DNA from: Gammaproteobacteria bacterium | Lineage (GTDB): Bacteria > Pseudomonadota > Gammaproteobacteria > Steroidobacterales > Steroidobacteraceae | Direction: 5' to 3' | Length of the DNA: 8,924 nt | Assembly: GCA_030040235.1 (NCBI GenBank) | Contig: JASHUC010000244.1 | Coordinates: 1 to 8,924, forward strand | In this document: positions 5,915-8,924 of the stretch, piece after piece | Layout: the number at the start of each line of letters is the position of its first letter | Position numbering within the stretch: the stretch's first letter is position 1 | Program-made: the position numbers and the translations under genes | The notes under the pieces: model-generated | Seen by the model: only the letters and a program-made list of their open reading frames with translations | Told to the model about the DNA's origin: nothing | Databases searched by the model: none

Positions 5915-6946
5915 ATGACGCGCGCGCTCAAGGCGAGGGGAACCGCGGGCACCCGGCGCGCGCTCCCGGCCGAGGTTCACGCGCAGCTCTCGCGCGGCGG
6001 ATTTCATTCCGGAGCCGAACTCGCGCGGCGGCTCGGGGTGAGCCGCAGCGCCATCTGGAAAGCGGTCATCTCTCTCAAGGAGCTCGGCCTGGCGGTGCAC
6101 GCCGTGCGCAATCGCGGCTACCGGCTGCCCGCGCCCTGTGAGCCGCTCGATGCGCAGCAGATCCGCGCGGCGCTTCGGGACGCCGTGCGGGAGCGCATCC
6201 GCCGCATCGACGTCGCCTGGTCGGTGGCCTCGACCAACGCCGTGCTTCTCGAGCGCAGCGATCTTCCGCCCGGCGTTGCCGACGTGCTGCTCGCCGAGCA
6301 TCAGAGCGCGGGTCGCGGCAGGCGAGGGCGCGCCTGGCTCGCACCGCTCGGCGGGGCGATCTGCCTGTCGCTCGCCTGGAGCTTTCCCGGACTGCCGCGG
6401 GACCTTGCGGGGCTGGGGCTCGCCGTCGGAGTCTGCGCGCGGCGGGCGCTCGGCGAGCGTTCCCCCCAACCGATCTCGCTCAAGTGGCCCAACGATCTCA
6501 CCATCACGGATCACAAGCTCGGGGGCATTCTCATCGAGATGCGCGCCGAATCGGAGGGTCCGGCGTATGTGGTGATCGGCCTCGGCATCAACGTGGCGCT
6601 CGGCCGGCAGGGCCGGGAGGACGTGCGAGCCACGGGCACGCTGCCCACGGATCTCGAGACGGCGGGTGCGGATCCGGTGCCGCGTAACGCGATCGCCGCG
6701 GATCTCGTGAGCGGAATCATCGAGGGCCTGGTGCGGTTTGAACTCGAAGGTTTGCGGCCGTTCATCGGGGACTGGAAGGAAGCCGATGCGCTTCGCGGCC
6801 GGCCCGTGGACGTGCACTCGGGCGAGGCGACTCTGCGCGGGATTGCGCGTGGGATCGATGCCAGCGGGGCGCTTCTCATCGAGACACCGCAGGGCCTGCA
6901 GAAGATTCTCTCGGGTGAGGTGACTGTGCGGCCGGCGCGCGCGTGA
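5915..6946 (+). CDS. birA: Bifunctional biotin-[acetyl-CoA-carboxylase] ligase / biotin operon repressor BirA
   Basis: BirA activates biotin to biotinyl-AMP and transfers it to the carboxyl-carrier subunit of acetyl-CoA carboxylase. In the bifunctional type the holo-protein also represses biotin synthesis genes. Residues about 18-70 form a winged helix-turn-helix (GAELARRLGVSRSAIWKAVISLKELG, then NRGYRL), so this is the regulatory form. The catalytic domain follows: SVASTNAVLLE, AEHQSAGRGRRGRAW (GRGRRG at 133-138), KWPND (190-194), KLGGILIE (201-208) and GLGINV (222-227). A C-terminal SH3-like domain occupies about 295-340 (GRPVDVHSGEATLRGIARGIDASGALLIE). The length of 343 is slightly above E. 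coli BirA because of a basic N-terminal extension. A shorter start cannot be excluded, as no strong Shine-Dalgarno precedes ATG 5915. It is sandwiched between plsY (3 bp) and coaX (9 bp). Confidence 0.96.
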   Translation: MTRALKARGTAGTRRALPAEVHAQLSRGGFHSGAELARRLGVSRSAIWKAVISLKELGLAVHAVRNRGYRLPAPCEPLDAQQIRAALRDAVRERIRRIDVAWSVASTNAVLLERSDLPPGVADVLLAEHQSAGRGRRGRAWLAPLGGAICLSLAWSFPGLPRDLAGLGLAVGVCARRALGERSPQPISLKWPNDLTITDHKLGGILIEMRAESEGPAYVVIGLGINVALGRQGREDVRATGTLPTDLETAGADPVPRNAIAADLVSGIIEGLVRFELEGLRPFIGDWKEADALRGRPVDVHSGEATLRGIARGIDASGALLIETPQGLQKILSGEVTVRPARA

Positions 6947-6955
6947 GGTGAGAAC

Positions 6956-7780
6956 GTGAGGGCGCTGCTCGTCGATGTGGGCAACACGCGCATCAAATGG
7001 GCGCTCTGGCATGACGGGCGCCTCTCCCCCATGCATGCCGCATTTCACGCGGGATGGTTACAGGCGCACTATGAGCGGCATCTGTTCGGCAAGCGATCGA
7101 GCGGTGTGACCGAGATCGTCATTGCGAGTGTGGCGGGAGCGCGCGTGAACCGGCTACTCGCAGCGGCCGTGCGGCACGTCTCGGATGCCCGGGCCCGATT
7201 CATCGCGACCTCACGCCGCGCCGCGGGCGTCACGACGCGCTACCGGGAGACGTGGCGTCTGGGCGTCGATCGCTTTGCGGGCGTGATCGGCGCGCGCTCG
7301 CTGCTCGGTGCGGTCGGGGCCTGTGTGATCAATGCAGGCACGGCGGTCACGATCGACCTGCTCGATCCTCAGGGCGTGCACCGGGGCGGTGCCATACTTC
7401 CCGGCCCGCGACTGATGGTCTCGAGCCTGCTCGCGGGTACCGCGGGGATCGGAACGCGCGCTCGCGAGAGCACCGTGAAGCGCCGCTCGCGGGCGCTGTT
7501 TGCTCGAAGCACGCGGGAGGCGATCGAGGAGGGCGCACGCTACGCCGTCGCCGCGGCGGTCGATCGGGCGGTCGCGGAGGCGCGCGGAGTGCTCGGCAAG
7601 ACCCCACGAGTGCTGCTGACGGGCGGCGGAGCGGATGAGCTCGAGCCACTCATTCGTGCCCGCATCATCCGGGTGCCCGACCTGGTGCTGCGGGGTCTCG
7701 CCGCTCACGCCGGACTCGCCTTGCGGGGCGGCCCCGAGAGCGCAGCCGCGGGCTCCGGCAAAACGCCCACGCATGCTTGA
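6956..7780 (+). CDS. coaX: Type III pantothenate kinase CoaX
   Basis: CoaX phosphorylates pantothenate with ATP, the first committed step of coenzyme A synthesis. It is of the ASKHA fold and unrelated to E. coli CoaA, which occupies the equivalent place after birA in that species. The 274-residue product shows the N-terminal phosphate loop LLVDVGNTRIKWAL (4-17), the substrate segment with the presumed catalytic base G103-V-D105-R-F, INAGTAVTIDLL (125-136), HRGGAILPGPRLM (142-154) and LLTGGGADEL (220-229). Family enzymes usually have Asp where this one has Asn126, a position tied to monovalent-cation binding. GTG 6956 starts 9 bp after the birA stop, with GAGGTGAG (6945-6952) as a likely ribosome binding site. 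The C-terminal tail (GGPESAAAGSGKTPTHA) looks disordered. The product is expected to be cytosolic. Confidence 0.93.
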   Translation: MRALLVDVGNTRIKWALWHDGRLSPMHAAFHAGWLQAHYERHLFGKRSSGVTEIVIASVAGARVNRLLAAAVRHVSDARARFIATSRRAAGVTTRYRETWRLGVDRFAGVIGARSLLGAVGACVINAGTAVTIDLLDPQGVHRGGAILPGPRLMVSSLLAGTAGIGTRARESTVKRRSRALFARSTREAIEEGARYAVAAAVDRAVAEARGVLGKTPRVLLTGGGADELEPLIRARIIRVPDLVLRGLAAHAGLALRGGPESAAAGSGKTPTHA

Positions 7781-7806
7781 TAGAATGCGCCGGAGGATAT
7801 GAAAGC

Positions 7807-8622
7807 TTGAGCTTGCGCGCCGCACTTTTACTGCTGCTCTTCGCCAATCTGGCATTCTTCGGCTGGGCTCATCTCGTCGACGTGACGCCGGAGCCGCCGC
7901 CGGACGACAGCATCGCGCATCTGCCGAAGCTCGAGTTGCTGAGCGAGGTCAAGAAGCCGTCCACGGCGGCCTCGCATGCGAGCTCGCCCGCAAGCGCCGC
8001 CCCTCGCCCGGCTGCGGGCGCCAATTCGAGCGGTCCCGCGAGTTCTCCGGCGAGCTCGGCGGAGCCCCGGCCTGGCGCGGCGGCCACTCCGCCCCTCGCT
8101 CGCAGCGGTGCGGCGGCTCAATCGGCCCAACGCTGCGTCACCGTCGGTCCGTTCAACGACGCGGAGCGGGTAGGGCAGGCGGCCGATATGCTCCAGCAGC
8201 GCGGCTTCGAGGTCCGCCAAAGATCCGAGCAGAGCCCACAAACGGGCTACTGGGTGTATGTCGGGGGACTCAAGTCCGAGTCCGACGAGAAGGCCGTCGT
8301 CAGCCGGCTGGTGCAGCACGGCGTCTCGGACGCTCACGTCATGCCCGACTCCGACAAGGGGGGACGCGTCTCGGTCGGCTTCTTCAGCGAGCGTGACGGC
8401 GCCGAACGCCGGGCGCGCGCCGTGCGCGGTCTTGGGATGAATGCCGACATCGAGAAGCGCACGCAATCCGCGGCCGCGCACTGGGTCGATGTGGACATCG
8501 ACTCGAGCACTCAATCCCTTCCCACCGAGGAACTGCTGTCACTCCAAGACGTCGGATCGCGGCTCGAGGTCAAGGAATGTTCGTCGGCTACCTACGCTAA
8601 AATGAGCCCCTCTCCGCCCTAG
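7807..8622 (+). CDS. SPOR-domain cell-envelope protein
   Basis: From TTG 7807 the gene encodes 271 residues. They comprise an N-terminal hydrophobic segment (MSLRAALLLLLFANLAFFGWAHLV, about 1-24) that acts as membrane anchor or uncleaved signal, a low-complexity Ala/Ser/Pro linker (about 50-107), and a SPOR-like domain (about 109-217; CVTVGPFNDAERVGQAADMLQQRGFEV ... YWVYVGGLKS ... GRVSVGFFSERDGAERRARAVRGLG). SPOR domains bind denuded peptidoglycan at division sites, so the linker and domain should be periplasmic. A SPOR-protein gene after coaX is a recurring arrangement in pseudomonads. GGAGG at 7792-7796 lies 10 bases before TTG 7807, and the hydrophobic segment begins right after it, which favours this start over the in-frame TTG at 7777. 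TGATAGAAT at 7778-7786 resembles an extended -10 element, but it would place the transcript start in the ribosome binding site. The last 20 residues are probably poorly constrained because the tRNA promoter overlaps them. Confidence 0.85.
   Translation: MSLRAALLLLLFANLAFFGWAHLVDVTPEPPPDDSIAHLPKLELLSEVKKPSTAASHASSPASAAPRPAAGANSSGPASSPASSAEPRPGAAATPPLARSGAAAQSAQRCVTVGPFNDAERVGQAADMLQQRGFEVRQRSEQSPQTGYWVYVGGLKSESDEKAVVSRLVQHGVSDAHVMPDSDKGGRVSVGFFSERDGAERRARAVRGLGMNADIEKRTQSAAAHWVDVDIDSSTQSLPTEELLSLQDVGSRLEVKECSSATYAKMSPSPP
8598..8603 (+). promoter_or_regulatory. Candidate -10 box of the tRNA-Thr promoter
   Basis: TAAAAT differs from TATAAT at one position. It lies 20 bp before the tRNA and is followed by a GC-rich stretch (GAGCCCCTCTCCGCCC) like the discriminators of stringently controlled stable-RNA promoters. 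No good -35 box is visible at 15-18 bp upstream. The box is inside the 3' end of the SPOR gene. Confidence 0.35.
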
Positions 8623-8623
8623 C

Positions 8624-8695
8624 GCCGGCTTAGCTCAGTGGTAGAGCAGCGGTTTTGTAAACCGTTGGTCGGGGGTTCAAATCCCTCAGCCGGCA
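8624..8695 (+). tRNA. tRNA-Thr (anticodon UGU)
   Basis: A full cloverleaf can be drawn: acceptor stem GCCGGCT/AGCCGGC (8624-8630 with 8688-8694), D-arm GCTC/GAGC, anticodon stem GCGGT/ACCGT around loop TTTGTAA with anticodon TGT (8655-8657), a 5-nt variable loop and a T-arm GGGGG-TTCAAAT-CCCTC. The discriminator is A8695. Anticodon UGU reads ACA and related Thr codons. No CCA is encoded (TAA follows). Its place after birA-coaX-SPOR matches thrU, the first tRNA of the E. coli thrU-tyrU-glyT-thrT-tufB operon. The next genes here belong to an integrated element instead. Confidence 0.97.
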
Positions 8696-8808
8696 TAATA
8701 ACTATATGAAACTTAAAGAGTTATACTATGTGACTAGGCGCGCGACTTAAATTTGTAGCAAAATTGTAGCGACTGGTTTCTCCTGTTTAGACCGAAGGAG
8801 GCAGGGAT
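8696..8808 (+). promoter_or_regulatory. AT-rich integrase leader with inverted repeat
   Basis: The 113 bp between the tRNA and the integrase start contain an inverted repeat ATAACT (8698-8703) / AGTTAT (8719-8724), a nested AACT/AGTT pair (8710-8713/8719-8722), and a -10-like TATACT (8722-8727) without an evident -35. AAGGAGG (8795-8801) is a near-perfect Shine-Dalgarno seven bases before ATG 8809. A 14-codon frame from ATG 8706 has no ribosome binding site and is not called. Confidence 0.5.
8749..8770 (+). repeat. 11-bp tandem direct repeat (candidate integrase arm sites)
   Basis: AAATTTGTAGC (8749-8759) is directly followed by AAAATTGTAGC (8760-8770), matching at 10 of 11 positions. Short tandem repeats near the att site are typical of integrase or excisionase arm-type binding sites. 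Confidence 0.7.
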
Positions 8809-8924
8809 ATGGCTACAATCACCACAATTCCGACCACGCGGGCCGGCGGCGGTAACCCGGCCTACCGGGCACACGTGCGCTACAAGGGGCACAACGAGTG
8901 CCAGACGTTTACCAACCGCCGCGC
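8809..8924 (+). CDS. Tyrosine recombinase (phage-type integrase), N-terminal fragment
   Basis: Only the first 38 complete codons are inside the window. The product begins MATITTIPT, followed by NPAYRAHVRYKGHNECQTFTNRRA. The pattern YRAxVRxKGHxxxxxTFTxRxxA is that of the N-terminal, mostly beta-stranded DNA-binding domain found at the start of many tRNA-targeting phage and island integrases. The catalytic Arg/His/Tyr domain lies outside the window, so activity cannot be judged. ATG 8809 is supported by AAGGAGG at 8795-8801. The position right after a tRNA gene and the AT-rich leader support the integrase reading. The gene is cut by the window edge. Confidence 0.78.
   Translation, partial: MATITTIPTTRAGGGNPAYRAHVRYKGHNECQTFTNRR
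8812..8819 (-). repeat. Inverted third copy of the ATTGTAGC motif at the integrase start
   Basis: GCTACAAT is the exact reverse complement of ATTGTAGC at 8763-8770 and lies directly after the integrase start codon, in codons 2-4. The pair encloses the Shine-Dalgarno and start codon with a 41-nt spacer. Autoregulatory binding or a weak RNA stem are both possible. Confidence 0.5.

Larger units (their letters stand above)
8681..8924 (+). mobile_element. Left end of a tRNA-Thr-integrated element (partial)
   Basis: Immediately after the tRNA gene the sequence turns AT-rich, carries short repeats, and leads into a tyrosine integrase gene reading away from the tRNA. This is the standard layout of prophages and genomic islands that use a tRNA 3' end as attachment site. 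The exact attL core cannot be drawn without the other end. It is probably within the T-arm/acceptor 3' half, so the start given is approximate. The rest of the element lies beyond the window. Confidence 0.8.

Noticed and set aside
5471..7048. 525-codon minus-strand frame over plsY and birA
   Set aside because: It is antisense to two confidently identified genes, and its product is low in character and rich in Arg/Pro/Glu.
7799..7810. Mini-frame ATG AAA GCT TGA overlapping the SPOR start
   Set aside because: It has only two bases between GGAGG and the ATG, too close for initiation, and only three codons.
8706..8750. 14-codon frame between the tRNA and the integrase
   Set aside because: No ribosome binding site, no recognisable sequence, and length expected by chance.
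1..8924. CRISPR array or a complete defence/toxin-antitoxin system
   Set aside because: No regularly spaced long repeats and no small paired toxin-antitoxin genes; all long coding regions are accounted for by recognised families.

Overview
The window is a GC-rich stretch (about two thirds G+C by eye) of a bacterial chromosome, densely coded, with several GTG/TTG starts and overlapping or nearly abutting genes. The proteins present, and above all the order birA - coaX - SPOR protein - tRNA-Thr(UGU), point to a gammaproteobacterium. E. coli has birA, a pantothenate kinase gene and then thrU in the same place, and pseudomonads have birA, coaX and a SPOR-protein gene before a tRNA cluster. A lineage near the Xanthomonadales/Nevskiales/Steroidobacter group would fit, but the genus cannot be told from this sequence.

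Layout: (1) 2-217, the 3' end of a cupin-domain protein, then an 11-bp tandem repeat and a MOSC-domain molybdenum protein (266-1102). (2) A 191-bp gap without a gene but with a hairpin, then a membrane-anchored PAS-GGDEF-EAL cyclic-di-GMP protein (1294-3285) whose synthase, inhibitory and phosphodiesterase motifs all look intact. (3) Convergent to it, a metallo-beta-lactamase-fold exonuclease of the 'ligase-associated' type (3294-4280, minus strand). (4) Divergent from that after 42 bp, a tight plus-strand run: a CtlX-type citrulline/guanidine hydrolase, plsY (acyl-phosphate:glycerol-3-phosphate acyltransferase), birA (biotin ligase/repressor), coaX (type III pantothenate kinase) and a SPOR-domain cell-envelope protein. 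The first two overlap by 4 bp, and the later spacings are 3, 9 and 26 bp. plsY, birA and coaX serve phospholipid, biotin and coenzyme A metabolism, a plausible shared theme of lipid/acyl-carrier supply.

(5) The housekeeping run ends in tRNA-Thr(UGU) at 8624-8695. The composition then changes abruptly to AT-rich DNA with short direct and inverted repeats, and a phage-type tyrosine integrase gene begins at 8809 and runs off the window. This looks like the left end of an element integrated at the 3' end of the tRNA gene. In E. coli the next genes are tRNA-Tyr, tRNA-Gly, tRNA-Thr and tufB, so the element may have split this conserved tRNA-tuf cluster. The cargo lies outside the window, and no complete novel system can be claimed from what is visible. 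The most interesting signals are the element junction, the repeat set around the integrase start, a duplicated hairpin flanking the start of the c-di-GMP gene, and the isolated exonuclease.
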